This document shows, one piece after another, positions 1 through 13,446 of a DNA stretch of 64,000 nt. The notes under the pieces are model-generated. The model saw only the letters and a list, made by a program, of their open reading frames with translations, had not been told where the DNA came from and made no database searches. This DNA is from Marsupella aquatica. Its lineage: Eukaryota; Marchantiophyta. The position numbers were made by a program, and so were the translations under genes. Every line of letters starts with the position of its first letter. Within the stretch, counting starts at the first letter, position 1. The stretch is taken from positions 682,001 to 746,000 of the forward strand of contig OZ316896.1 in assembly GCA_973895155.1 (NCBI GenBank), in the 5' to 3' direction.

Positions 1-478
1 TTAACACATACATTTAGCAATCTGAGTCAATTATTTCCTTACTATATAATTCGTCCAGCACGAGCTTGAGCACTACGTCGCTGTGCAATACCTTCGTTAT
101 TTCAGTGCAACATTACAACTACGGGTGAAGTCTTTTGATGATGCCTTGAACAATCTTGTGGGTGTTCAGGGTAAGCAGTTCGAATACACGAAACTTGCTT
201 CAACAAAGGAACATAAAGGAAACAAAGTGCTAATTTTCTGAGCGACCTCACGATGTTTTGAGTGCAAGATCAAATTAATACACCGAGATAAATTAAGGGA
301 GCGATAGGTAGATGGGAAACAGCACGAGCTGTTTTACGTCAAAATTGTGCCTAATTTCGATAGTACGAAAGAGGTACCGACGGGAAGCCAACACAAGTAC
401 ATCTATGCAAGGTAATATTTAATCGCCCAGGACTTTCTTAAAACTGGACACTAAGAAAGGTTTCTAGGAGAAACCTAC

Positions 479-3400
479 CCATTCGATGAGAGTGATAGTG
501 CTGCCATCTGGACGTTCCGCAACATGAGGATGGCGACCTGAAATTATCTCCAGGAGAACCACCCCAAAACTATACACATCGCTCTTTGGAGTTAACCTTT
601 GCGTGACGAAGTACCTACATAAAATTCCGTTAAACTTATGACATTCTCTACGGTGTATGTATAATTAAGTCAATATGTTTTCCGAGAAAACACAAATAAA
701 AAGTAATTCATCTACGTTGTTTGTTCAATGACCGTGAATGAAGGAAGAAATGGCTCAGTCAATTAATAAGGTTTGATTTCATACTCTGGATCAATATACC
801 CAATCGTGCCCTTCAAGAGGGTATCAACGCCGCTGAATACGCCTTCTGGGGCCTGCTTTGAGATTCCGAAATCCGCAACCTTGGCTACCATGTTCTCATC
901 AAGCAGTATGTTGTTGCTCTTGACATCACGATGAATAATCCGCGGATGACAGTCCGTATGCAGATATTCTAGCCCTGTGAGAGTTACCGAGATGCAGATC
1001 AAGGCAAGCGTTGTTAATTTTTGGGAACAAACGAAATTTTCCCAAACGAAATAAATATACATTGGCAAGTGGATAGATTCGAATGTCGACGTTTTAGCCT
1101 CCGATATTTACCTTTTGAGGATTCATGCCTTCGATGTAGACCATTATCCGTAATTAAGCCATGTTATCAAACCTTCAATTCATATTCGTTCAGAGTTCTG
1201 ACAATTTGAATTGCCTTCCTAGTTGTCCCTAGCTACCCGGCCCGTAACCGTGACCTAGACACTTGTGGTAGGTGGGATCGAATTATCAGACCTTTAGCCG
1301 AGTTCAGAGCAATGTCAAGTCTTGTCCTCCAATCCAGACGCTTCTTTGATTTGTTGCCTACAAGATCGAAAACAGTATTGCCAAGTTAATTTATAACATG
1401 CGTTTGAGCGCTCTACACACGAAAAGGTATTTTTCCAAACGATCGAGGAGCTGGAATATAAACTATTGTAAACTAATGTTTCCATGCTCAAATGTTGCAT
1501 GGTCGCTGTCTTGGATTCAGAACAGGAATTGTTACCATAAAGGTGGTCACTAAGAGTCCCATTACAAAAATAAACGTAGATGAGAATTTGCTGGTTCTCT
1601 TCTTCACAGTAACCAACCAGCGACACAAGGTTCCTGTGGTGTATACGCGACAGTAATTCAACCTGAAAATGTACAACACATAGATGGATTGCGTACTGTT
1701 AGCAACAGACAGCTTTCGTGCCTGAGGGATCAAAGAGCAAGATACGAACGCGCGGTCGGTCATATACAATTCGCACGGAGAGTATATATGTAGCTAGCGC
1801 TTCTATTAATTAATTTCTAGAAAACAGATTGGTTGCAAACAAACCTCGTTCAAAAACTCAGTCACTCCTTGACGAGAATCTTTCTTCTTCACTTTCACAG
1901 CCACTTCTTGCTCATTCGGAAGTTTTCCATAGTACACCGGCCCGAATGATCCCTCTCCAATTTTCGTCGAGAACCTTTTTGTCGCGTCGCTCAATTCTTC
2001 TAATGTTAGCAAGGTCGTTGATGATAGTAAAGCTTTTCTACTTAATGTGTACCCCTGTGAATTTTGATTCTCTACACACAATTCAGACGAAGGAATAAAC
2101 ATTATAAAGAGAAAATCAAACAACCATTCACCGCTCGCAGTCTGCAAATCTTGAAGAAACGTTTTGCGTATGTGGGAAGAAATATGATCGCAGGTCGTCA
2201 TGTGTTGAGCATTAATCGAACTGCGTGCTTTTACACTGTGATCTAGATCTGATGTACAAGATTGCCGAGAAAATGTACATATAAAACATGCACGCTCGTG
2301 AATTGTTGCACAAGATTCATTTTGAAACAGCTAGGGAGGCGATAAGCGTTTCCTGAACATTCAAGGACGAGTGGAATTGATCACAGGATACCTATGTACT
2401 GACCTGCTTCTCCTATTGCTCTGACGATGCGACGTCTAGATCGCTTTCTTCTCGTACAAATAGCCCAAAGGATGGCAGCAGCTATTGCGAGTGCAGCAAG
2501 ACCGCCCAGGATGCCACCCACAATAGCTCTGTCTGTCGACGACCTCGACTTTGCGGGTGTGGAAGTGGGGCTGGAAGGTGCCGGTGCGAGAACACCACAG
2601 CCAGGGGTGGTACATATCATTGAAGGATTGTTCAAAACCCTGTATCCATCACAACGTGCTAGAATCAACAGCAAGGTAAGATCACTTAATTACTTAATTA
2701 TAGCTACTGCGTAATCAGAAAAGACTTATGAATTGTGACAACATATTCATGTTATATACACTCTTTGGTCTCGAGTATATCTGACAACAATTAGATATAA
2801 ACCATTTGGAGAGCAAATGCGAGCGCCACAGGTAACACAAAACTAGCTAGCCGAACCAATTTTCGGCCTACGTACCTATTACATTCCTACGTCGAACCAG
2901 TTAGAAGGGTAAGTTGGCACTAAGTCACTAGAACATGAATCTAAATAACGAACTTAACGTGACCATTATCTATTCATGAGGTCTATAATAAATTCAAGGG
3001 GACACCGTCTATCACATATTTGAGTAGGTGCGTGAAGAAATTCACGTGAAGTTCAATCCAGGTTTCTTAAGATTCGAGGGCACAGTTCCACTGAGATTGT
3101 TGTTCGCCAAGTTCCTGCACACCAAAATAGTAGTAGGGTCAAAGTCCGTTTCTCGATCCGAAGTTCAATGGCCGGTAGGGAGTCAGACTAGCTCAAACAA
3201 CCATCAAGTTTCTGCGTAATTCAATGATAAATCCTGGATTTTAGCAACAGGAATCTAAAACGGTATCTGAACAGCCAGTTACATCGAGATCAAACTGGTT
3301 TCGGGGGATCAGTTCGCAGTCGCTTCATGACGAGCTTCATTTGCTAATCATGACCGAAATCTTGAGCAATTGCTTACAAGTATGCAAATGAGGCAACCCA

Positions 3401-6400
3401 TTATCAAACCGAGAACAATGGGAGCTGATATTAGTGGACCTACTGAACTCTTATTGAAATACCCATGGCAATTACGACTTACAGTTGGGTTAGATTGGGG
3501 AGCGCACTGCCGAGAAAAGTTGGAATACCTCCACTCAGTTTGTTATCCTGTAAATCTCTGTCATCCAACTTTCACAGCCTATATTTTAAGATACAAATAG
3601 TCTTGTACTTAATACCAATTAAATATATCAACAATTTGCACTTCAAAACACACCAAGGTACAGACTGAACTTAAATCGATGGATAATTAGAGGTGTGTAG
3701 AATCAACCATAGTGCAGATAATAAAAGCTCGTCTACAGATTAAATCATGATACACTCCTTTAACAGCAGAAATTTATAACAAAGTAAGATACATCCTCAA
3801 AAGAGTTCTAGATGCAGCCGAAGAGCAGGAGTTGAACAGATTGTCAGGCTCTTACATATTTTGAAGATGCACAAGAAGGCTCAAATAATCTGGGATCGAA
3901 CCAGTGAAGCTATTGTTACTGAGTGTCCTGAGAAACACACAACATGTGGCTTTAGATGCGCTTTCAGAATGCCAAGATCGCATGTACTAACGTATAGGTA
4001 CGATTCCCGTCATGCAACACGGTCGGCACATGAATCTGATCGAGTGTCTACATCAACTACAGTTGCTTATCAATCATTCCAGTGAAGGGAAATGGGAGAC
4101 TACTAGTATAAATCCCTCATCCCGTTGATGGGAGTCCGAGGTGGAGAAGGACTTACAGATGCACAGTACTCCCTCGGACCCGGGCATTAGTTTGCTTAGA
4201 CCAGGATTTCATTTATATTTTAAAAACTTACACTACTAAATATTATAGTAGACTTTTCACTGAGTTACAAGTTTTTTTACCTCATTGCATCCACTCTCAG
4301 ATAGTACCTGGACCACGGCCTTAGTTCAATAAAACAGAAGGTTTCAAAAGGTTCCAAACTGCACGGAACGTAACTCACTCGGTTACAATAGATATCTTTA
4401 AACTCATTGTGTCCCCTCTCACATAGGATTAAAGTTCATGGTAGCAAAAACGAACAGGGCTAAAATTTGAGACACTGGTTCAAACCATTCAAAACCCTTT
4501 CCGGTACACTTCATTGTTACTAATGGTGGCAACGGTACTTCGATTAGTTTTTCAATGATCAAAATTCGTGTAGCCGTAACTACTTCTCTACCAGGAGGGT
4601 ACTGCCCGTGACGAGAGATGAATTGAATGATTGCTTTAGTTAATGTAAAGATGAAATGAAGCGATGAAATGAATGATTGCTTAGTTAATGTCCAAGAGAT
4701 CAAATGAATGATAAATTGCTTAGTTCATGTCCAAGAGGATCACAAGCAACAGTGTACAATGGGTTCCCCAGCGATATGAAAATCGGAGAATTCCGTACCA
4801 CCTTGGTTCCAAACATTGGACAGTTCGATATTAATTGGTTGTTAAGGATTAGGTCTGTCTGAAAGTCCATTTTATCCTGCTGAAAACGTACATAGTTGTT
4901 TAACATCACAAGTTAACACATGCGATCTTCTTTCGATGACGAGATGAAACTTACAAATTAGTCAACGCTGTGAGGAATGAGATCTGCGTTGGGATATTCC
5001 CAGCGAATCCTTGATTTCCTAGATACCTGCAAAGAAATTATTTGCACTAGTGAGAAATTTTCCTTCTTATCAGGACTCTCGTGAACATTTAGCTCGCAAA
5101 TAACTAACTGCACAGTTCCTACCATGACTGTAGCTCGACGACCACGGTGCTTCCAGATGTGCTATCCTATCGCACTGCTAGATTTGCAATTAGAAATTAC
5201 TATTCAAATACTATGTGAATCGTCAGATTAAATTATAAACACTCACAGTGCGGTTATGCGTGGAGCGACCGGATCGTTATTGCAATTCAACCAGTCAAAT
5301 GGTCGGGGAATACAGGGATCACCAATCCAATCAGTTATGTTGAGGACGGATTGGAGACCAGCAAGATTGCTCACTGCGCAGAGGAGTAAAAGAAGGTCCC
5401 ATTTTAGACCTCTTGCCACTACTTCCAGGTGTAGTGGTTAACGCAATAAACATATCTAATTAATCTCATGTGCGCGCATGCGATCACAATCCAAAAAATC
5501 TCATGTGAGACAACTCTTCAATATATGTTCGATCATTCCCCAGAAGACTTACCGTCTTCAGCAGAAGTAGCACGCTGGTCGTAAGGGATTAACGCATAGA
5601 TCTCATAGGCATTCAAGATCGGCCCAAAGATGGACGAGTTGCTTTGTTGAACGGTGATGGTCAAATTGCTGTTCGGACTCATTACACTGGAATAAATCTC
5701 CAAAGGTGTATCCAAGCTGCTGCTGAATGACTTAATCAACTGATTGTTCAAATAGTAATTCATGCCCCGGACATTGGTCATAGAGACATTGCTGTCCAGC
5801 TCCTGGAAGTACGCAGCAACGTAAAGACCTTGGGCTTGTCCGGGGTTTAGCGGTCCTTCATACATGACCTCAAGAGAGCTGGGGTCGTACCAGGCAGTCT
5901 GCATTACAGTTTGTGGCGTTTGATCCTGGTCTTGTGCAAACGAATTAGACGAGCCGGCAGGAATATTGGGGTTATTTATTGCAAGGAAGTTCTCATTTGT
6001 ACCGAATAAACTCCAGATCCGGTCGTAAGGATCATCTGGGAATCTGTGATTGCAAAATTCGAACGTCTATGAGTGCAAATAGCACATAAGCAAAAGAGGG
6101 GAGAGATACACCATCAACAGGCAGGAACATATATACAGATCTACCTGCATATATCCAGATGGTCCGCGCGAAAAGGAACTGCATGTGAACACATCTACTC
6201 CAAATAACATCCCACTGTGATTTAGATGTGACAATGTACACAGTCAAGTCAAGAAGACACCGGAAACTCAAATAGCTGGCCCGGAAATTGTGTAATTGGA
6301 GACAACCCGATTTACGTACCTCCACAACTGAATGGGCCCCGTTTCAGGGGGCCCACAGTTAACTCTAGTGTTGAAGTCGAGCCAATATGGTTTTCCTGGC

Positions 6401-8623
6401 CCTAAGACGGCAGAGTACATGTCGGGTGCGAGCTGCCTAAGCTCCAATGCGGATATAAACATTGGTCCGTCAATTCGTACCAGGCATACATCTAAAGTGC
6501 TTCCGGGAACGGAATATATCATTTCGTAGTTATCTGAAACGTAGCGTTTATCTGCACGTAACCTTTCAATCAGTCAAAACCAACAACCCACATCCTCAGG
6601 TTCCGTATGCATTCTACATTGAGTACAGCGATTTCAAATCCATGTCGATACAATGGATTTGAAATCGCTCCCACAGACTACACCATTCTTTGACGAGAGT
6701 TTCAATGTAAACAAGATTTTCAACGGGCTACTAACAGATTTGACATATGTTAATTAAGCCTTCTCCCCCAAAATTCACTAGTACGCATCTGTCATCCTTC
6801 GCAGCATGGATCGACCCTAGCTAGCTCGCTAAGAGTCTTGATCGAAGCGGTTTCTTAGGTTATAATATTCCAACAAAAAAATTTCAAACAGCAAATTTCG
6901 AAGCTAGCTCTAGATTTGAAATGTCTTTTTCTTTCCCCAAACACACCCCGACACTGGAGACCTTCCGGCTCACAGCTTAGTTCGGAGCAAGAAGAAATAT
7001 ATTTTCGGTGCTCAACTTTAGCGTTTGAGCATCCACCAGCGATACATATATATCAGAGCCCCTCATCAAATCCGAAAGCTGGGACACGGACGGTACGATT
7101 TGGAAACGATTGAGCAGGTTGGTACTTACCTTCGGTCCATTGCAAGTTCAGCCAATTGAGGTGGTCCACAAACACTTCGAAAGCGCCAAAGCTACTATCA
7201 CTTAAGTTCCCAAAGTAGAACGTTGCGCGTAAGAGATAAGTTGACCCAGTCTGCACAGGCAACGAATAGCAGTTTCTGCTGCGTGTACTATCGAAATATC
7301 TTAGCGTCGCTGCTTGATATCGGTTCACGAGGGAGTCACTATTATTTTTGACCAGGATATTTACATTCTTTCCCACTGTCTTGCTGTAAGTAGCATCGGT
7401 CTCCCAATGGATCCCAGTGTTATCTTTATAGGGTATATCACTTCCACAGTCAATACTCAAGAATCCTGCATAGAAGGACAGAATTAAATGTATATCAAAT
7501 TCTCATTGATGTGCAAAAGAGAGCCCCTGAATGTACAGTATTTCATCAAGCATTACCTTCGTGGAGGGATGGACAAAACTGTTTTCTCATTATCTGTTAA
7601 ATTCAAACTCATTATTGGCATTTGTGTTTGTGCACAACAATGTATCCTTTTTTGGGTCATGTACACATGTGCAGGAATATAAAGCCAGGGGAGCCTGTGA
7701 CGTCGATATCGCCTTAGTTTCCAATCATATTTTTTCATGTGCAGAAATATAAAGCAAGAGGAGGTTGTGACGTCCTGAAGAACTTCTACTAAACCTTAGC
7801 TACTTCAAATAATTTTATAGGTGCTTATTCTCTCTAATTCCACGTTCATTTTCATAGCAAGCCATTCCTTAGCATCTAGCAAAAGCAGCAGCGAACAGGC
7901 TTCGAAGATCGCCGACAAAATTCTGCCACAATGGGAATGACCACCTTCTGAGAGTTCTATTCTCGCATTAAGCTCTTCGCATTTGTCATTTGTTACCGTC
8001 CAAGTACAAGTCTTACTAAATGATATGGCTCCTCTCTAGCTAGGATGCTCTAACAGAATTTCCACATAACTTGTCCACCATCAATTGCCTTCTCAACCCT
8101 TCATGAGAACCAATGCGCCAGGTGGATCCAATTATGCATCCTCAAACCGATACGCCTGGTGGATCCGATTATGCATCATCTTGAAATAAAGCATGGTGCA
8201 GTGGACTTGGAGGATCTTGCGACTTGGACTTGGAGGATCTTAAGCCACAGACATCTAGATATGCGCAGCTAGATGTGCGAAAGAAATACACGACACCACA
8301 CCTGCAGAACCTGTATCCCAAGTACTTTGACCGAACGCCACTATTCTAGCTCTTACTATGCTCAATCGAGGTTTCTTGTTGTTCACTCAAAGTCCGGAAG
8401 AACAGCAATATATACCATGCATGCCAAAGTCACATATGCAGCATCGGACAAATGTGTGCTAGGGTATGTGCGCTTAATTAGTTGACATCAACTCTCTGCC
8501 AAAGTACCTTGTGGATGGAGAAAACTCACCTTGTTGGCTTTTAACAGCAGAGATGCAAGCAAGACAAATGACCAGCAGAAACCAGAGCCAACGTGGGCAT
8601 CTTCCTCCATCGAGGATCTCCAT
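479..8623 (-). CDS. Malectin-like LRR receptor kinase, copy A (3' end beyond window)
   Basis: Plasma-membrane receptor-like kinase; its ligand cannot be read from the sequence. Exons on the minus strand: 8623-8530, 7465-7130, 6533-6320, 6043-5553, 5373-5247, 5026-4955, 3557-3483, 3114-3046, 2639-2404, 2071-1845, 1662-1536, 1357-1292, 974-785, 614-479. They have GT-AG borders, compatible phases and 820 codons in total. The order is signal peptide, malectin-like region (with [11 protein letters not shown]), the WIGDPC cap motif, three LRRs encoded by 72/75/69-bp exons, a Pro/Thr/Ser stalk, a TM segment ([19 protein letters not shown]), and a kinase with [21 protein letters not shown] and GYIDPEY. 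All catalytic residues seen are intact. The ATG at 8623 was chosen because it starts a hydrophobic leader that splices in phase to GFLSIDCG. The last kinase exon, equivalent to 20007-19765 in copy B, lies left of position 1. Intron 2 carries a hairpin absent from copy B. Confidence 0.9.
6627..6669. repeat. Perfect 17-bp hairpin in intron 2 of copy A
   Basis: Arms 6627-6643 and 6653-6669 are exact reverse complements (AGCGATTTCAAATCCAT and its complement) around a 9-base loop. The hairpin sits in the intron between exons 2 and 3 of receptor copy A. The matching intron of copy B lacks it and goes straight to other sequence, so it belongs to an A-specific insertion of roughly 190 bp or to a deletion in B. 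Confidence 0.85.
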
Positions 8624-9423
8624 GATCACCGTACAATCCTGCCTCAAGACGCGGGGCTATTGATCCAATTGACCAAGTCTGTCATCTCGCCTTAGTCTCC
8701 ATTGATTCAATCCTGCTGTTCTACAGGGGTTCTACAAAGTCTGCGATTGAGACGACGTCTTTCCAAACAGGCAGTGCCAACTGCTATGTCTTAAACTGAC
8801 TCAGGACGATGTTCCGCCAAGCAAACCTGCTCTGGTCAATCTACTAGCTCCAGGCTCACTTTCTATCAGCAGACTATCCAACCCGTATCCATGATTCAAA
8901 CAACAATCCAATCTTGACGCTCTGAAAGCAACCTTTCTTTCCTTGGTTGCAAGTTGCGGGAGCAAATCTGTGATCAGCACTATCCATAACCGTACCGAAA
9001 ATGTATTCAAATTGGAATCCAATCTTCGAGATCTGGGTGCTCTTCTTTTTTCTAATCAAACTTTGCAAGTTGCAGAGCAGAGGCGGCTTTACTCTACTAG
9101 CTCGGTCTAGGGAGACGGAACGTGTGAAACCACGGATCATTCGGTGCAAGGTCCAAACTCCAAAGCTCAAAAGTCAGGCTGGCCGGGGTCATGCAGAACT
9201 CTGACGAAGAACAAAACTTTTTCTTTGCGTCAGACTGACACATTTATGGCTCTACAATGACGACGTTCATTCTGGAATTGAATATTCTATCAAAGCTTCA
9301 ACAGAGCCTTCTTCAAAAGCGATCATCAATTATACTGTAAACTAAACAAGTCCTCCTGTCAGTTGCTCTTGTTGCTGTCCAGAGAATGACCATGCAATTC
9401 TGCAAGGCTCGAACACCGGATCT
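8624..9423. promoter_or_regulatory. 5' flank of receptor copy A
   Basis: No gene is seen here. This is the upstream region of the minus-strand receptor and should hold its promoter and 5' UTR. It aligns with 28271-29085 upstream of copy B with only scattered differences, so the upstream sequence was duplicated with the gene. I cannot place a TATA box or start site with confidence. Similarity to copy B breaks down at about 9414, where the foldback element begins. Confidence 0.4.
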
Positions 9424-10400
9424 GGTGAACCTTTCTTACCTGATGGGCCTCTAGTTAACTTTTTTTACCAAGAAGGACCCCTCTTAATGACCAGTACACC
9501 TGTTCTTGTGTGGTACCTACACCTGTCCTTGTGTGGTGCCTACTATATATGGTGACTCCAAGCAAACTGCACAGTTGAACCGTGCGATCAACTTTGCATG
9601 GTCGACCGAGAAACCACGGAGATGATTCGGGAGAAACCGCGAAAAGCAACTACCGCTGTCGAAACTATGATTTGAAAACAATATGCATTATGTCTTTGGA
9701 TTCAATGGGTTAATGTCTGAAGACTCAATGGATTATGTCTTCCCGTGTTTCAAGGTTTAGGGTTTAGGGTGTACCCCACCCCGACACCTTTGGGTCTGTC
9801 TTCTTTTGAAATTGTTTGTATGCATTGCACAGGGAAGTATTACCATTTTTTGAGCACAATTGTCAATCATTTGCCAATTTTTGTTGTGGCGGCAGTAGGC
9901 AAATTCTAAACATTGAACTTGAATATTCTTTGTGGACATTTGGAGGTACCCCACACTGACCCTGACAGTCGTGCATGAAAACATCGTGAAAAACCCATGT
10001 GCGCAACGTGAAGAACATACCTAATAACTACCCCACGATACGGTAAAAATTTGAACCCGAAGACATAATCCATTGTGTCTTCAGGCATTAACCCAGTGAA
10101 TCCGAAGACATAATGCATATTGTCTTCAAATCGCAGTTTCGACAGCGACAGTCGCTTTTCGTGGTTTCTCCCGAATAATCTCTGTGGTTTCTCGGTCGAC
10201 CATGTAAAGTCGACCGCACGGTTCAACTGTGCAGTTTGCTTGGAGTCACTGTACATAGTAGGCACCACACAAGGACAGGTGTAGGTACCACACAAGGACA
10301 GGTGTAGGCACCACACAAGAACAGGTGTACTGGTCATTAAGAGGGGTTCTACTTGGTAAAAAAAGTTATCTAGGGGCCCATCAGGTAAAAAAAGTTCACC
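9424..10400. mobile_element. Foldback-type inverted-repeat element
   Basis: Two long inverted arms, about 9424-9743 and 10059-10400, flank a spacer of about 315 bp. Both arms start with GGTGAAC read inward and share long stretches, including CTCTTAATGACCAGTACACC and the minus-strand equivalent of TTGGAGTCAC. The right arm has three copies of an ACACAAGGACAGGTGTAGG motif, the left arm two. Near the left arm's inner end are two TTTAGGG units (about 9749-9765). No coding sequence is visible. It is absent from the equivalent place in unit B, so it probably inserted after the duplication. A target-site duplication could not be fixed. Confidence 0.75.
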
Positions 10401-10629
10401 CGGGGGCCATCAAACATATATCGTAGAAAGCACATCATAAGATGTGCAATCATGAAGGTACGGAGTTCCGCACTCTAATGCGTTGAATAATCAATGTCAT
10501 TTTTGTAGATAAAGGGATTTTTGTTTTTGCCAGATACTACTACTTGACTTGTTTGGCCTCTTTAGTCTTCTGGTTTTTCTCTTCCCGGTTCTTTTGCCTT
10601 TGGATCATGTCTCCTGGAATGGGCAGTAT

Positions 10630-11110
10630 GATATGATATATATAAGGGCTTCACAAGGAACTAGAGGGACAGAAGTACGGTAGTATTTTTCCAGGACCAA
10701 GTCTGCTCTAGATGCCCTGTCAGTAATGCTTTGAATAAATCATGCTGTAGATGCCCTGTCAGTAATGCTTTGAATAAATCAATGTCATTTTTTAGATGAC
10801 TTCACAAGGAGCCAGAGGGACAGAAGTACGGTAGTATTTTTCGAGGACCAAGTACCATAGATGCCGGTGGGTAATCCGATATCAAAATGTGGCAACATAT
10901 TTTTCCAGACCAAGTCTAGATGTAGTGTGTGCACTCATTAATTTAAAAATAATAATAACGTTTATCATGGTGGATAATCACATATCAAAATGTGATAACA
11001 TACTGTGTTCCCTTATTGATTTAAAAATAATAATGAGGTTTATCATGGTATGAAAGAATGACTTATGCAATAAATGTTATATTCTGATCTAGATGGATGA
11101 AAGACTAGAG
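10630..11110. repeat. Short direct repeats upstream of the duplicated block
   Basis: The phrase GATGCCCTGTCAGTAATGC followed by TTTGAATAAATCA occurs twice in a row (about 10711-10742 and 10749-10780). A longer phrase starting GGCTTCACAAGGA and ending in GACAGAAGTACGGTAG also occurs twice (about 10645-10690 and 10798-10840). This looks like local tandem duplication with decay. Part of it is matched once in unit B near 29228-29280, so the doubling happened in unit A. No gene is seen. Confidence 0.6.
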
Positions 11111-11355
11111 GAGACCAACAAGAAGTTTCTAGACCCATGTGTAATCTCAGTCATGACAAAAAACAAAAACACCAGAATTGGGGAGGCAAAATAGCCCAAT
11201 ATAGGGAGTGAAAGGAAAAGGCCTCAAGAAGACCCACAAGAAGTTTCTAGGCTCATACGAAAACGCCAAATTGGGGAGGCAAAACAGCCCAATCAATAAA
11301 GGGAGTGAAAAAAGGCCTCAAGAACTCAAGACTCACAAGAAGTTTCTAGGCTCAC
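11110..11355. repeat. Tandem repeat, about 2.5 units of roughly 110 bp
   Basis: The phrases CACAAGAAGTTTCTAGGCTC, ATTGGGGAGGCAAAA, AGCCCAAT and GGGAGTGAAA recur in the same order two to three times. Repeats begin near 11117, 11235 and 11330. The units differ by small indels. No open reading frame follows the repeat period. Confidence 0.65.
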
Positions 11356-12354
11356 ATGCATGTCATGTGAGCTGTTAGAGTTATTTAATTTGTGATACTG
11401 CTGGACTATATAAATGCTCTGGCTGCCATTTCAACTGGGATGCTCAACTGACATGGCAGTTGGTGGGTACTGATGTGGGTCCTGAGAAGTAATGGCAAAA
11501 TGGTGACCTATATATTGTTTTGGTCTCCAAAGTTTAGATACTTCAAGAGTAGATGGTCTAAGCTTTTGTGATTTGGATCTCTTGGAGTGTACTGATTGCA
11601 TCCGTAACTCGAACAGCTCCCCTAGTCCTAGGCAGGGGAAGCTCAACTTTAGACTAAAAGTTGTCAAAAGAATTTGGTCAGACATGGAAACTTTTCACTC
11701 TTTTATTGTTCTTTTAAGGCCATCCTCAAGTCGGTTGAGGAACAGTTCCACTGTTTTCTCGTTCATGTAAAGCCACTCTCAGGTCTATTACAGTCCAGAG
11801 TCAAGAAGGGTCAATTACCTTATAGTTAACGGTTCTAATGGCATCCCAGTCCAGAAAAAGAGACTTGTCCCTCCTCTTGTTCTTGTAAAGCTCCGCAAGA
11901 ATGCACAGTCTAGTTTTGGTATCTGGCCAGCTTAATTTTTGAGGTTTACCCTAAACCCTACACCTTTTGAAGCTCATTGGACCCCTTGCTTTTAAATATA
12001 AATTTACATAAAGGAAACTAATGCAGAAAGAAAGTTCTCGTAGGCCTTCAAGTGTACTAACGGAGTAGTATGGCAATAGTAGCCCCTTAAAATTCAAGTC
12101 AAAAAGCCTCCTTTTGGGGGGTATTATAGCCCATAATGCCCTGTTATAATGATTACTGCTTCTTATAGTGGCTGGTAAAATAAATCAGTGGAAAGTTTAG
12201 TTTGCCATGCAAAATTCTGTCATCCCATACAAGATGAGAACCCTGATGAGAATAAAAGCAAGGATTGGTCACAATGTTTGACAACCAAATTGCAACCTAC
12301 ATAGAGCATTTTGTATTTTGACTCAAATAGCATTGTTCTTTTGTATAAAATAAT
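11356..12354. other. Intergenic, no gene recognised
   Basis: About 1 kb of AT-rich sequence with only short, frame-broken reading frames on both strands. One weak telomere-like phrase (TACCCTAAACCCTAC) lies near 11946. I see no splice-bounded coding exon or clear mobile-element end. Confidence 0.4.
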
Positions 12355-13446
12355 CACAACATAGTGACGGACTAAATGAGAAGTGTGACCACACTCTCAT
12401 TTTGCCTACATCTCTCAGGCAAAAAAGTACTGGATACGGAATCGGTATTCCCTCTAAAAACCCAGATTTGAGATTTTGAAAATGGGAAAAAAATGACTTG
12501 AATCCAAAGCACGGATACGATGTATCCCATTTTGGATCCCACCACGGTTTTAAAAACCAAAACAAAACAACAAATGCAGTAAAAGGGGCGAGGTTGGTTT
12601 ACCCATCAAGAATATTCCTAGAAAATTCTATTTAACGGTAACTTTCAACCAACTGCGATGAAACTGCGGTTAGAAACTGACCACGGTCGGGGGGAAACTA
12701 TAATAGGAGAGCCCCGACTCAAATCTTTCCATTCATTTCTTCTCGCTCCCACATCCTCTTGCTCCCAGGAATCTACACTCTCTATGCGAAATTGTATCCC
12801 CCAAAATCAGACTGGATGAACAAGTGAAATTGATATATCTTTTAATTTGGAAATGATGAGGACGGACCCCAAATGGGATACGGTTTGGGATTCAATCTTC
12901 AAAAATTCAGTTTGGGTGTCATAAACTTGAGAAAATGAAGTTGGATGCAAAGTGGGATACCCTGTATTCCACTTCGCATTCAACCTCTGAATATGACGCA
13001 TTTAGGTGCAAAATGTAGGAAATTCAAGGTTGAATGCAAAATGGGATACCACCCACTTTGGATTCAACCAGCGAATCACACGTATTTTAGAATCAAAAGA
13101 TAGAAATATAATTCAATGTTGAATGCGAAGTGGGATACGAGGTATCTCATTTGGTATTCAAACTCTGAATATATCTCAGGTTAAGTATGAAAGGTAGAGG
13201 TTGAATGCGAAGTGGGATATCGTGTATCCCATTGGGTATCTCACAATAAACACAGTGACGGGCCAAATGAGAAGTGTGAACACACTTCTCATTGTGTCCA
13301 CGGCAAAAAAAAATCTAAGGCAAAAAAATGTCAGATACATATTCTGCATTCCTTGTCAAAACTGAGTTGTTCGTTGCAAAAAAGGGGAAAAAAGTAGTTG
13401 AATGAAAATGTGTGATATGGCGTATCCCATTTCGCATCCCACTAAG
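12355..13446. repeat. Satellite-like block with 200-bp direct repeats at its ends
   Basis: A segment at 12355-12555 is repeated in the same orientation at 13245-13446. Both contain AGTGACGG, AAATGAGAAGTGTGA, a run of GGCAAAAAA and a GTATCCCATTT phrase. Between them lie four to five diverged short units built round GAATGCGAAGTGGGATAC and its mirror-like partner GTATCCCATTTGG, so many TGGGATAC / GTATCCCA inverted pairs occur. It has no coding capacity and is absent from unit B. Confidence 0.6.

Noticed and set aside
4700-4909. Extra LRR exon between the first and second LRR exons of the receptors
   Set aside because: No frame gives an LRR pattern, and the 72-bp and 75-bp exons on either side already join in phase.
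9748-9770. Interstitial telomere array
   Set aside because: Only two TTTAGGG units are present, inside the foldback element; too short to matter on its own.
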